A DNA stretch of 8,061 nt from a bacterium (GTDB lineage: Bacteria; Patescibacteriota; Patescibacteriia; 2-12-FULL-60-25): the NCBI GenBank assembly GCA_020056125.1, contig JAGVIJ010000121.1, positions 1 to 8,061 of the forward strand, read 5' to 3'. This document shows positions 1-7,043 of this stretch, in pieces. Below the pieces are notes generated by a model, which was not told where the DNA came from, searched no databases, and saw only the letters and a program-made list of their open reading frames with translations. Both the position numbers and the translations under genes were made by a program. How positions within the stretch are numbered: the first letter of the stretch is position 1; the number at the start of each line of letters is the position of its first letter.

Positions 1-806
1 AGCACATCGATCTTGCCTGTGCGATTGTAGATTGTTCCTGTGCTTGTAGCATGACCCGTAGTGGTCACGGTTCCGGTGCCAACATCCAAGGTGCCATTGC
101 TCTGTAGGGTGTTGCTAAACATCATGTTACCTGTGGAAGAACCAATGCTACCTGTGGAAGTCACGGCGGCAGTGAAGGTCAACAATCCCGAGGTAGAAGA
201 AACTACGGATCCGTCCCAGTTGGTGAGTGCGCCAGCAAATGTTATGACACCGGAAGTAGATGTAACCGTGCCATAGTTAGTGAAGGCCGCCGCGGAAGTA
301 GCAGAACCTGCATTCACATCCAAGGTTCCCCTGTTGGTTACAACTCCGGTAATACCTATTTTGCCGCTCACTGTACCAATCATGCCGGAAGAAGACGTAA
401 TACTGTCCACTGTATTCAAACTTATGATACCCGTAGTCGACCTAATTATTCCACCATCCACAAATGCAGTCGACGTAGCGGTGAAAACAAACCCGACTAC
501 GTTCAACGTACCGGTCACGTGTATTTGGCTGACCGAGGCGTTAGCCGACAGCGTTGCTGTCTTGAGCGTGGGGATATACACAATAGCTCCTTCTACTGGC
601 CCCGTAGCACATCCAGCATCCCAGTTGTTAGCTACTGCCCAGTCGCTGCTCGTATCACCATCGAACGTACAGACCTGGACAGCCGCGTTGGCTGAAGGCG
701 CAATAACAAAGAAGAATAAAACAATAACTGCGGCTACAGTTAAAAACAATCGAACGAAGAATGAATGACTTGCGTCATCCTTTATTAAAACATTGGGGCT
801 TTTCAT
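1..806 (-). CDS. Secreted repetitive (beta-solenoid-like) surface protein, N-terminal part, runs off the left edge
   Basis: The minus-strand frame is open from an ATG at 806-804 to the window edge: 268 codons with no stop. Residues 1-17 are polar with a few charges, 18-36 form a hydrophobic core, and PSANA at 37-41 is a good signal-peptidase I site, so the protein is probably exported. Residues 45-100 hold a Trp-containing module (VCTFDGD, W56, NNW at 60-62, Cys46 and Cys66 as a possible disulfide, then VYIPT), a pattern seen at the start of secreted solenoid proteins. From about residue 95 on, short imperfect repeats rich in Thr, Ser, Gly and Val recur (TNYGTVTSTSGVITF, TNWDGSVVSSTSGLLTF, SNGTLDVGTGTVTT), each about 20 residues, as expected for stacked beta-helix coils. 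There is no obvious Shine-Dalgarno site, but a good promoter lies just upstream. The role is unknown; adhesin, sheath or S-layer-like protein are options. The C-terminal anchor is outside the window. The reading frame is secure and the function is inferred. Confidence 0.8.
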   Translation of the reverse strand, partial: MKSPNVLIKDDASHSFFVRLFLTVAAVIVLFFFVIAPSANAAVQVCTFDGDTSSDWAVANNWDAGCATGPVEGAIVYIPTLKTATLSANASVSQIHVTGTLNVVGFVFTATSTAFVDGGIIRSTTGIISLNTVDSITSSSGMIGTVSGKIGITGVVTNRGTLDVNAGSATSAAAFTNYGTVTSTSGVITFAGALTNWDGSVVSSTSGLLTFTAAVTSTGSIGSSTGNMMFSNTLQSNGTLDVGTGTVTTTGHATSTGTIYNRTGKIDV

Positions 807-844
807 AGTGCTAATAAAAGAATTATTTTATTTAGGATGAGTAG

Positions 845-874
845 ATTATAGCAGTAAATTATTTGTAAAACCAA
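845..874 (-). promoter_or_regulatory. Sigma70-type extended -10 promoter for the surface protein gene
   Basis: On the minus strand a perfect TATAAT (850-845) is preceded by TGC, giving the extended -10 form TGnTATAAT. A weak -35, TTGGTT (874-869), lies 18 nt upstream. Transcription would start near 838, leaving an AT-rich leader of about 32 nt before the ATG at 806. This suggests the surface protein gene is transcribed on its own rather than by read-through from the phosphatidyltransferase gene. Confidence 0.6.
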
Positions 875-896
875 TTAAATGTGGATAACTCTTGCC

Positions 897-930
897 CCGC
901 ACTAAATTTCGCTCGCGTAATTTAGTGCGG
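897..930. repeat. Perfect 12-bp inverted repeat (hairpin) between pgsA-like gene and surface protein gene
   Basis: The arms CCGCACTAAATT (897-908) and AATTTAGTGCGG (919-930) are perfectly complementary around a 10-nt loop. The 11-mer TTGCCCCGCAC occurs at 892-902, overlapping the left arm, and again at 934-944, just outside the right arm. The hairpin lies 20 nt after the stop of the phosphatidyltransferase gene, where a terminator would be expected. However, neither strand shows a run of T after the stem, so it is not a classical intrinsic terminator. It could be an interspersed genomic repeat or a transcript-end stabiliser. Confidence 0.55.
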
Positions 931-949
931 AGTTTGCCCCGCACCAACC

Positions 950-1531
950 TTATAAACTATAAGTCAGGAGCGAAACCACTGCGAAGATGATGGCAATGGT
1001 CAGTGTGCCGATGGAAAATGGTACCAACAAACTCAAACCCCAAAACTTAGCAATCAATAAAGCAAACACCCCGATAACTTGAAACAGCATCTTCATTTTT
1101 CCGGCCCAATTGGCGCTGATCGGCTCATGCCCTTTGCGCCGCACTAAACCAACAAATAGAATCATGAGTTCCACCACCACAATAATGGCCGCAAAAGCCA
1201 CGTTAACCTCTTTAGCCACGAACAGAATCACCACCAAACCAATCAGCATCTTGTCAGCCGCCGGGTCATAGAAAGTTCCCCAATTAGTGATCTGTTTGCG
1301 CACCCGCGCCATGGAACCATCCAGTGCATCAGTGAAAGCCGCAAATAAAAAAAGCGGCGCAGCTATATGCCATTGGCTCTGCGCAATAAACCACAAAACA
1401 AAGGGAACCAGACAAAAACGTAAAACCGTAATGTGATTCGGTTGTAGTCTTTTGGGTAGAAACTGAATTAAAAGTATATTCAGTACGCGATCATGAAAAT
1501 AGACCGGAGCGTTTTTATTAGTAATCAACAT
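950..1531 (-). CDS. pgsA: CDP-alcohol phosphatidyltransferase, PgsA-like (phosphatidylglycerophosphate synthase family)
   Basis: This membrane enzyme would transfer a phosphatidyl group from CDP-diacylglycerol to an alcohol, most likely glycerol-3-phosphate. The family signature D-x2-DG-x2-AR-x8-G-x3-D-x3-D is complete: DALDGSMAR, then eight residues, then GTFYDPAAD. The conserved lead-in PNHITVLRF comes before the first membrane span, and five to six hydrophobic segments follow. From the ATG at 1531 the product is 193 residues, normal for PgsA. The frame stays open to 1681, but those extra N-terminal residues are antisense to the start of the divergent membrane protein and look like a shadow. 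An ATG at 1561 (203 residues) is the other option. No start has a Shine-Dalgarno site. The acceptor alcohol cannot be told from sequence, so pgsA is the default name for a short stand-alone member. Confidence 0.88.
   Translation of the reverse strand: MLITNKNAPVYFHDRVLNILLIQFLPKRLQPNHITVLRFCLVPFVLWFIAQSQWHIAAPLFLFAAFTDALDGSMARVRKQITNWGTFYDPAADKMLIGLVVILFVAKEVNVAFAAIIVVVELMILFVGLVRRKGHEPISANWAGKMKMLFQVIGVFALLIAKFWGLSLLVPFSIGTLTIAIIFAVVSLLTYSL
1452..1480 (+). promoter_or_regulatory. Candidate promoter for the plus-strand membrane protein, inside the pgsA-like gene
   Basis: TTGGGT (1452-1457) and TATATT (1475-1480) are separated by 17 nt. The -10 matches five of six consensus bases and the -35 matches three of six. 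Transcription would start near 1487, giving a leader of about 65 to 85 nt. The site lies in the 5' coding part of the divergent phosphatidyltransferase, as it must because the two genes leave almost no gap. This is a plausible but weak match. Confidence 0.3.
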
Positions 1532-1538
1532 AATTGCC

Positions 1539-1575
1539 GAGGAGCCGCTATATGTTACCATGCCAGGAGCTATGA
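1539..1575 (+). promoter_or_regulatory. Shine-Dalgarno site with possible 7-codon leader peptide upstream of the membrane protein
   Basis: GAGGAG at 1539-1544 is the best Shine-Dalgarno match near this gene. It sits 7 nt before an ATG at 1552, which opens a 7-codon frame (MLPCQEL) ending in TGA at 1573-1575. That stop overlaps the in-frame ATG of the membrane protein at 1572 as ATGA, and a second AGGAG (1565-1569) lies within the mini-frame. The ATG at 1560 used for the longest membrane-protein frame is 15 nt from GAGGAG, which is too far for an ideal start. Either translation is coupled through the mini-frame to the ATG at 1572, or the arrangement is chance. Confidence 0.3.
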
Positions 1576-3722
1576 CTGAAAGTACCAATAAAATAATCAC
1601 AGCCTTGGTTTTTGCCGGCGTCATCCTAGCCACCCATCTCTGGTCTGCCGAGAACAAAGAGGTCCTCTGGCTGGTAGTCATTTTTACTTTGCTGTTTTAC
1701 GGCCACGCTTTAGGGCGCGCCTGCTTCCCCAAACAAGATTGGAAAATCTCAATCTTCCCGGGCGTGATTTTATTTTTGGCTCTACAAAGCATATTTCAAA
1801 CTGCCTGGTATTATTTGGATGGAAAGTTATCCACAACCAGCGACGCCATTTCAATAATCGTGACCGTTGTTATAGCAACCATCTTAAGCCGGCATACTCC
1901 AATCTGGCATATTGAATCGCCTGAAACCCCAAACCATGAACCTGCTCAAAATACGGGACTGATCCGCTATATTCGAATCTTTTCCGCCACAACGCTTACT
2001 TGTGCATCTTTTTTAGCGCTAATGTTCATCATGCGCAGAGCCGGACAAGCCGCCACCATAGAATCCATCTCAACTCCTTGGCCGCTCTTGCCCGAACACA
2101 CCTTAATTATCATGGCTTTAATCTGGCTGGCGCTCATCGTGATCGTAGCTTTTGCCCGCTGTTCAATCGCCGCTACGCTCACTTCAGCCTTTGCCATTTT
2201 CAGCCTCACCTCCATCCCGCCCCTGATTTATAAAATCGGTTATGGCTTTGACGGTTTTCTGCACATCGCCAGTGAAAAAATCCTCTTGGCCAGCGGCACT
2301 CTCTCGCCCAAACCTTTTTATTATATCGGCCAATATGTTTTTACCACTTGGTTTTCGCGCTTAGCTGACTTGCCTGTGGCCACCATTGATCGTTGGCTCG
2401 TACCTATCAGCGCCGCCATCTTATTACCCATGACAATTTTATTGCTGGGCGGTTATGGCCGACATCAAAGCCCGACGCGCTTTTTAATCTTGGGACTCTT
2501 GCCCTTATCAGCCTTCATCTCCACTACACCTCAAAATTTGGCTTATCTCCTGGGGTTGTGCGCGCTATTTTTAAGCTTTGATCGCGCTCGGCACAACATC
2601 AATCCCATGGCGCCCATCATCCTGTCACTCTGGGCTATAGCCATTCATCCTCTGGCCGGCCTGCCTTTATTTTTAGTTTCCGGTGCGCTAATCCTCTCTT
2701 CGTATGAACGAAAAACCAACCAAATTTTGGCTTGGATTTGTGTTTGTTCAGCCGGAATTTCCGTACCCGCCATGTTTTATATCCTGGGTCTGCACGGTAA
2801 TATCGCCCTGGTTTGGAATTTAAAAATGATTTTCAGCGCCACCGCCTGGATTAATTGGCTCAAAGAATTCATCCCGTGGATCGGCAACCATGCTGTAATT
2901 TGGCCGGCGTGGACCAATCTAACTTCAAAAATTCTGCCGCTTGCCTTATTCGCCGCCGCTTTATTTAGCCTAAAAAGCTCGTCCAGCCGCCGCATGTCAT
3001 ATCTCTTAATCGCCGCGGCTTTTATCCTGATGATATCCTCGGCTATCTTACAAAATATCGGAGAATTTACTTTTTTGATTGACTACGAACGCGGTAATTA
3101 TGCAGGTCGGCTGAATGCTCTAGCCGTATTCTGCTTACTGCCGGCTGCCATGCTCGGCCTCATGAATTTTTGGCAGTATTTAAAACGCGCGCCCAAAATT
3201 TTGTCCATCAGTATCGCGATTTTCTTTTTAAGTTCAACCGCGGCCTTATCCTACAATAGCCTGCCGCGCCACGACGCGCTGGTCGCGGGTCGAGGTTGGA
3301 GCACGAGCTACCATGATTTTGAAGCCGTAAAGCTGATTGATGCTGACGCGGAAAATCGCGCCTACACGGTTTTGGCTAATCAAAGCGTTTCAGCCGCAGC
3401 TGTGGCACAGTTGGGTTTCAAACGCTATGCCCAAGATATTTTCTTTTACCCCATCCCCACGGGCGGCGCGTTGTATCAAAATTTCTTGGATATTTCGTAT
3501 AACGAACCCTCCATGGACATCATTAAAGACACGGCACAACTCGGCCAAAGTCACCTGGTTTATGTGGTTATCAATGATTATTGGTGGCGCGCCGAAGCTC
3601 TTTCACCGGCTTTGGAAAAAATCGCTAATCAAACCTGGAATATCGGCGATGGCAAAGTCAAAATTTATAAATTTGATTTGAGTATTGATTCCAGTTCATC
3701 CACCACTGCCTCAACCCCGTGA
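1560..3722 (+). CDS. Large polytopic membrane protein, probable GT-C-type glycosyltransferase
   Basis: The 720-residue product has roughly 14 to 16 hydrophobic spans between residues 11 and 563, then a soluble C-terminal domain of about 150 residues starting near Y565. The most conserved-looking stretch is YGFDGFLHIASE (residues 228-239), followed by GTLSPKPFYYIGQYVF. An Asp followed by Phe-x-His in an outside loop, then a Gly/Pro-rich segment, resembles the catalytic loop of GT-C enzymes that use polyprenyl-phosphate sugars. The tail contains VYVVINDYWW and ends WNIGDGKVKIYKFDL before a Ser/Thr-rich extension. I cannot assign a Pfam family. It could instead be a polymerase or flippase-like protein. 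The start is ATG 1560 or ATG 1572; an upstream in-frame TAG at 1500 and the lack of other starts rule out a longer form. It converges with the minus-strand glycan cluster and overlaps its last gene by 58 nt. Confidence 0.75.
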   Translation: MPGAMTESTNKIITALVFAGVILATHLWSAENKEVLWLVVIFTLLFYGHALGRACFPKQDWKISIFPGVILFLALQSIFQTAWYYLDGKLSTTSDAISIIVTVVIATILSRHTPIWHIESPETPNHEPAQNTGLIRYIRIFSATTLTCASFLALMFIMRRAGQAATIESISTPWPLLPEHTLIIMALIWLALIVIVAFARCSIAATLTSAFAIFSLTSIPPLIYKIGYGFDGFLHIASEKILLASGTLSPKPFYYIGQYVFTTWFSRLADLPVATIDRWLVPISAAILLPMTILLLGGYGRHQSPTRFLILGLLPLSAFISTTPQNLAYLLGLCALFLSFDRARHNINPMAPIILSLWAIAIHPLAGLPLFLVSGALILSSYERKTNQILAWICVCSAGISVPAMFYILGLHGNIALVWNLKMIFSATAWINWLKEFIPWIGNHAVIWPAWTNLTSKILPLALFAAALFSLKSSSSRRMSYLLIAAAFILMISSAILQNIGEFTFLIDYERGNYAGRLNALAVFCLLPAAMLGLMNFWQYLKRAPKILSISIAIFFLSSTAALSYNSLPRHDALVAGRGWSTSYHDFEAVKLIDADAENRAYTVLANQSVSAAAVAQLGFKRYAQDIFFYPIPTGGALYQNFLDISYNEPSMDIIKDTAQLGQSHLVYVVINDYWWRAEALSPALEKIANQTWNIGDGKVKIYKFDLSIDSSSSTTASTP

Positions 3723-4777
3723 CGTTCCAAAATATTTTGCCGCGCTCGTTCGGTTTGCGGATCAATGATTTGAGTTCCCAACGCACGTTTTAGCGCAATA
3801 GCTAAAGCCTCAACATCACCAGCCGCTACCAACCATCCGGCTGAATCCAGTGTTTCCGGAATTCCTCCCACCTCCGAAGCTATTACGCGGCAATCTGCGG
3901 CCAATGCTTCCAGAATTATGGTGGGTTGATTCTCGCAAACCAATGACGGCACAACCACCACGGGTTTATTTTTCAACAATTCCAACACCTGCTCATGCGG
4001 CAAAGATCCACAATAGATGAAATTCGGATCTTGAGCGCGGAAAATTGGCAACTCTCGAACCAACTCCCCTTGCCCCACCACGCGCAAACGCGGCTTATCC
4101 CTACCTAATTTTTCCCAAGCCTCAACCAAAATCTGAAAACCTTTATCTGGATCCAACCGCCCAACATACAAAATTTCCGGAACACCGCTACCGGGAACAA
4201 CGGATGTCACCTGAGAGATGGGATTGGGCAAAATAAATGTTTTAGCGGTTTGAAAAAAACCGTATTTTTTATGTAAATCCAACAGCCAAACCGTGGGCGA
4301 AAATACAATATTCGACATTCCCAGGGCGCGGCGTCTGGATCTGACCCAAAACTTACGCCAAATTTTACGCGCTAAGCGCCATGATTCGTGCGCTAAAATT
4401 TTCCCTGACGGTTCAAATAACTGAACATCATGCAACACATGCGCCCACACAATTTTTTTAGCTCCGCTCTGCGCCAACCAAGCCTTACGACAAACTGTCT
4501 GCGGCGTGGCCCAACCACAACCCGTCAAATTATGCGTGAGCAAAATCTCCGGATTCCAATCTAAAATCCGCTGAACCAAATCCTGGCGCGCGCTCAAATC
4601 ACGCCAATGAAAATATAATCTGCGCCATGGCGAACGTTTTTCCAACCCGGGATCGCTGACAAATGTTTGAATCTCGTGGCCGCGTTGCTTTAAAACGCGC
4701 GCTTGCATCTCTGCCACCACGCCGCAACCGCCCCGCGTCTGCGGAGAATAATCATTGGTTAAGATTGCAATGCGCAT
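3665..4777 (-). CDS. GT4-family glycosyltransferase (GT-B fold), last gene of the glycan cluster
   Basis: The 370-residue product fits a retaining, nucleotide-sugar-dependent GT4 enzyme acting on the cytoplasmic face of the membrane. The N-terminal Rossmann domain begins MRIAILTNDYSPQTRGGCG, the usual GT4 opening with a Gly-rich acceptor/donor loop. The C-terminal donor domain begins at YVGRLDPDKGF and includes RVVGQGE, then CENQPTIILEA with the EX7E pair at E282 and E290, and ends with VGGIPET. The start at 4777 is natural for the family, but no Shine-Dalgarno site precedes it because a 128-bp inverted-repeat element abuts the ATG. Without that element it would follow the preceding GT4 by 3 nt. 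The last 58 nt are also coding on the other strand. Sugar and acceptor cannot be predicted. Confidence 0.92.
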   Translation of the reverse strand: MRIAILTNDYSPQTRGGCGVVAEMQARVLKQRGHEIQTFVSDPGLEKRSPWRRLYFHWRDLSARQDLVQRILDWNPEILLTHNLTGCGWATPQTVCRKAWLAQSGAKKIVWAHVLHDVQLFEPSGKILAHESWRLARKIWRKFWVRSRRRALGMSNIVFSPTVWLLDLHKKYGFFQTAKTFILPNPISQVTSVVPGSGVPEILYVGRLDPDKGFQILVEAWEKLGRDKPRLRVVGQGELVRELPIFRAQDPNFIYCGSLPHEQVLELLKNKPVVVVPSLVCENQPTIILEALAADCRVIASEVGGIPETLDSAGWLVAAGDVEALAIALKRALGTQIIDPQTERARQNILERHGVEAVVDELESILKSNL

Positions 4778-4778
4778 A

Positions 4779-4906
4779 CCCAGTACTACAACTTCGATCC
4801 CGCAGGATAAAGTTGTATTTTAGTTAGTGAATAAAAATCTTTGAGTCTTTTGGGATAAATCTTGGCTTCCGGTTATTTTGAGCTTTATCGAAGTTGTAGT
4901 ACTGGG
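4779..4906. mobile_element. MITE-like element, copy 1 (20-bp perfect terminal inverted repeats, CATA direct repeats)
   Basis: The left end CCCAGTACTACAACTTCGAT (4779-4798) is repeated as its exact reverse complement at 4887-4906. CATA flanks it on both sides (4775-4778 and 4907-4910), as a 4-bp target-site duplication would. The interior has no convincing gene and no transposase. A second copy with identical ends lies at 7557-7689. Columns 1-73 align without gaps at about 86 % identity (10 mismatches), while the rest of the interior, up to the right inverted repeat, is unrelated. It sits between two GT4 genes, and its left CATA contains the start codon of the downstream gene. As RNA it could fold into a 20-bp stem ending next to that start codon. 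A non-autonomous transposable element is the simplest reading; a duplicated regulatory hairpin is the alternative. Confidence 0.8.
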
Positions 4907-4912
4907 CATAAA

Positions 4913-5968
4913 TCAACCTACCAAGTTATTATACACGGCCATCAATCCATCCAAATGTTTTTCCCACGTGAAGCGCTCCAACACTCGAGCTCTGGCGCAC
5001 TCCCCCATCCGGCGCCGTAAAATTGGATCTGTACACAAACGCGTCAGCGCTTGAGATAGCGCTTGTTCATCGCGCGGCTGTACCAACAATCCGGTTTGTT
5101 CATGCGCCACCACTGTGCGCACGCCCGGCAAATCAGACGCTACCACTGGCACGCCGCAAGCCTGTGCCTCCAACGCCACCAATCCAAAAGCCTCGGCGCC
5201 CGAAGTTGACGGCAAAACCAAAATATCCGCGCTTTGATATGCAGTCACCAAATCATCCGGCGCCACTCGACCCTTAAATTTACACCTGCCGGCCACGCCT
5301 AATTTCTCGGCCAATCGCTCATAACTTTTCCGTAAATCCCCTTCTCCCACCAAAACCAACCACGCGTTCAGCACTTGGCGCAAAGCGCGCAATAAAACCT
5401 CCACGCCCTTAAAAGCGTGCGCTCGATCCATGCCGCCCACAAACAATAAAACCGGAACCGCGCGATCAACCGTCTGCGCCGCCGGACAAAATTTTTGCTC
5501 GGCTACGCCAAACGGCAATTCCTGCGCCTTTTCCGCATACGGCGCAAACGACGAGTGTTGCGCATAATCTTTGGAAGAGACGATCAATGCATCGGCCGCG
5601 TTCAAAATGCGCGACTGAAATAATTTACGCTGTGCGCCAAAATACCAACCCCGCGGCCCCGGCGCCGTGGCATCCATATGCAAGGTTATGACCAATTTTT
5701 TTATGGCTCGATTCCGCCGCAACCTGGCCACACTCCCCTGCGTGCCGTAAAAAGGATAATGCAAATGCACAATGTCAGCTTCCTTAACTAAAAATTCCAA
5801 ACCATGCAAAGCGCCGGCATTCCCTAATCTAAAACCTGCGTGCGTGGTCAAAGACACCAAGGTCGCATCAATTCCGCGCCGCACCAAACCAGCCACCTCT
5901 TCAGCGGCCGCTTGCCCCATGCCGCCGATTTCCGGCGGAGCCACGCAGACTAAATGAATAATTTTCAT
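4913..5968 (-). CDS. GT4-family glycosyltransferase (GT-B fold)
   Basis: A 351-residue retaining glycosyltransferase of the GT4 family. It begins MKIIHLVCVAPPEIGGMGQ, with the Gly-rich loop of the N-terminal domain. The donor-binding domain carries LLFVGGMDRAHAFKGVEVLL, LVLVGEGDLR, then EAFGLVALEA with the EX7E glutamates at E259 and E267, followed by ACGVPVVASDLPGV. The C-terminal helix returns as in the family (ERFTWEKHLDGLMAVYNNL). I chose the ATG at 5968, one base after the stop of the preceding GT2, over a TTG at 5983 that would add MSAGN and overlap that gene. The pair is surely cotranscribed. It is likely a mannosyl- or glucosyl-type enzyme in surface glycan assembly, but its substrate is not visible. 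Confidence 0.92.
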   Translation of the reverse strand: MKIIHLVCVAPPEIGGMGQAAAEEVAGLVRRGIDATLVSLTTHAGFRLGNAGALHGLEFLVKEADIVHLHYPFYGTQGSVARLRRNRAIKKLVITLHMDATAPGPRGWYFGAQRKLFQSRILNAADALIVSSKDYAQHSSFAPYAEKAQELPFGVAEQKFCPAAQTVDRAVPVLLFVGGMDRAHAFKGVEVLLRALRQVLNAWLVLVGEGDLRKSYERLAEKLGVAGRCKFKGRVAPDDLVTAYQSADILVLPSTSGAEAFGLVALEAQACGVPVVASDLPGVRTVVAHEQTGLLVQPRDEQALSQALTRLCTDPILRRRMGECARARVLERFTWEKHLDGLMAVYNNLVG

Positions 5969-5969
5969 A

Positions 5970-7043
5970 TTACCAGCGGACAATCAATTTTAACCACGCG
6001 AAACTTAATTTCCAAAACGGATTCGCGATTTTATTCACCACATCATTCTCAAATTCTTGATACGCGATCAGCGGCGTGAACCTGCTTAAAATCAAACTAT
6101 CCGGGACTTTTCTGATCCGCGCCACATCGCGTCTGCCGCGCCAAATATAAATCCAGGTTTGCAGTCTAAAAAACCACGCCATGGCGCGCAACTTCTCCCG
6201 CCACCAACCGCCTTTGACCGCAAAAGCCAAAAGCGCCACATCCGCCACCAACAACATGGGCGACAGTAAAATAATCGTGGGCCAAGCGTAATTTTTTAAC
6301 ACCACTGCTCCGCGGTTGCGTTCCATCCAATACCATTTTTGGATTGACCGCGAAAATTCATAACGGTGCCGCACCACGCTCGTCGGCGCCATAACATTGT
6401 GATAACCGGCCAGCATCATGCGCCAGCCCAAATCCAAATCCTCGTGATACATAAACAAAGTTTCATCCAACAATCCAACCTCTTGCATCACGCTGTTGCG
6501 ATACAAAATCCCGGCGCCCGAGCCATAGGCAATCAGTTTTGTCTCGGACGATACGTCTTTGCGTTGTTCATGATAGCCGCCGCAATAACCAAATCCCAAA
6601 AAATGAATGGCATTGCCCGACGAATTTATTTCTTCGGGATTTTGTTGCAGTACCAGCAATGATTGAACCGAGCCGATATTTTTATCCACTTCAGCCGCAG
6701 CCACAGCCGCGCTTAAAGTTTGGTTTTCAAATTCAGCATCCGGATTCAAAAGATAAACATACTCATGCCCCCGCTCAATGGATTTGCGCCAAGCCAAATT
6801 ATTCCCGCGGCTAAAACCCGTATTTTCACCGGGCTCATGAATAATTATAGCCGGCAAACTCCCGGCCAAACGCGCCTGTTGTTTTTTAACTTCAGCTAAA
6901 GATCCGTCGCCCGGAGAATTATCCACGAAATGAACAGTCCAGCGATCGCGCGGATAATCCGTGCGCGCCAAACCATTAAACAGCGCTTCCAGATAAGGGG
7001 CGCTGTGATACAGCACTACGATTACATCTACACAGGACGTCAT
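5970..7043 (-). CDS. GT2-family glycosyltransferase, rhamnosyltransferase (WbbL/RfbF)-like, with C-terminal membrane helix
   Basis: The 357-residue product is an inverting GT-A enzyme. VDVIVVLYHSAPYLEALFNGL is the first beta strand and nucleotide-binding helix. HFVDNSPGDGS and NTGFSRGNN are the usual GT2 blocks. LLNPDAEF (D102, E104) is the metal-binding DxD-type motif. MYHEDLDLGWR (E201, D202, D204, W207, R208) carries the catalytic ED and the family D-x2-W/R pattern. Residues about 252-276 are a membrane segment, followed by a basic region that would anchor it to the inner face. Its ATG (7043-7041) overlaps the TGA of the DUF2304 gene as ATGA, so translation is probably coupled; there is no Shine-Dalgarno site. 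The family assignment is secure. The rhamnosyl specificity is only a resemblance. Confidence 0.93.
   Translation of the reverse strand: MTSCVDVIVVLYHSAPYLEALFNGLARTDYPRDRWTVHFVDNSPGDGSLAEVKKQQARLAGSLPAIIIHEPGENTGFSRGNNLAWRKSIERGHEYVYLLNPDAEFENQTLSAAVAAAEVDKNIGSVQSLLVLQQNPEEINSSGNAIHFLGFGYCGGYHEQRKDVSSETKLIAYGSGAGILYRNSVMQEVGLLDETLFMYHEDLDLGWRMMLAGYHNVMAPTSVVRHRYEFSRSIQKWYWMERNRGAVVLKNYAWPTIILLSPMLLVADVALLAFAVKGGWWREKLRAMAWFFRLQTWIYIWRGRRDVARIRKVPDSLILSRFTPLIAYQEFENDVVNKIANPFWKLSFAWLKLIVRW

Noticed and set aside
61..768. Two plus-strand open frames in the first 800 bases (61-276 and 280-768)
   Set aside because: They are antisense to the signal-peptide-bearing surface protein frame, lack family features, and owe their Pro/Val-rich composition to the reverse complement of Gly/Thr repeats.
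897..930. Intrinsic terminator
   Set aside because: The stem is good, but no T run follows on either strand, so it is listed only as an inverted repeat.
1562..1681. Longer N-terminus for the pgsA-like protein, starting at 1681
   Set aside because: It would overlap the start of the divergent membrane protein by over 100 nt, and the added residues mirror that protein's first membrane spans rather than a PgsA N-terminus.
3337..3681. Plus-strand 114-residue frame inside the membrane protein gene
   Set aside because: It is a shadow in another frame of the well-supported soluble C-terminal domain.
4787..4909. Small protein encoded inside element copy 1 (MPSTTTSIKL...)
   Set aside because: The frame differs from copy 2 beyond the inverted repeat, and the two predicted peptides are not conserved past the first ten residues, so it is treated as a decoy frame created by insertion.
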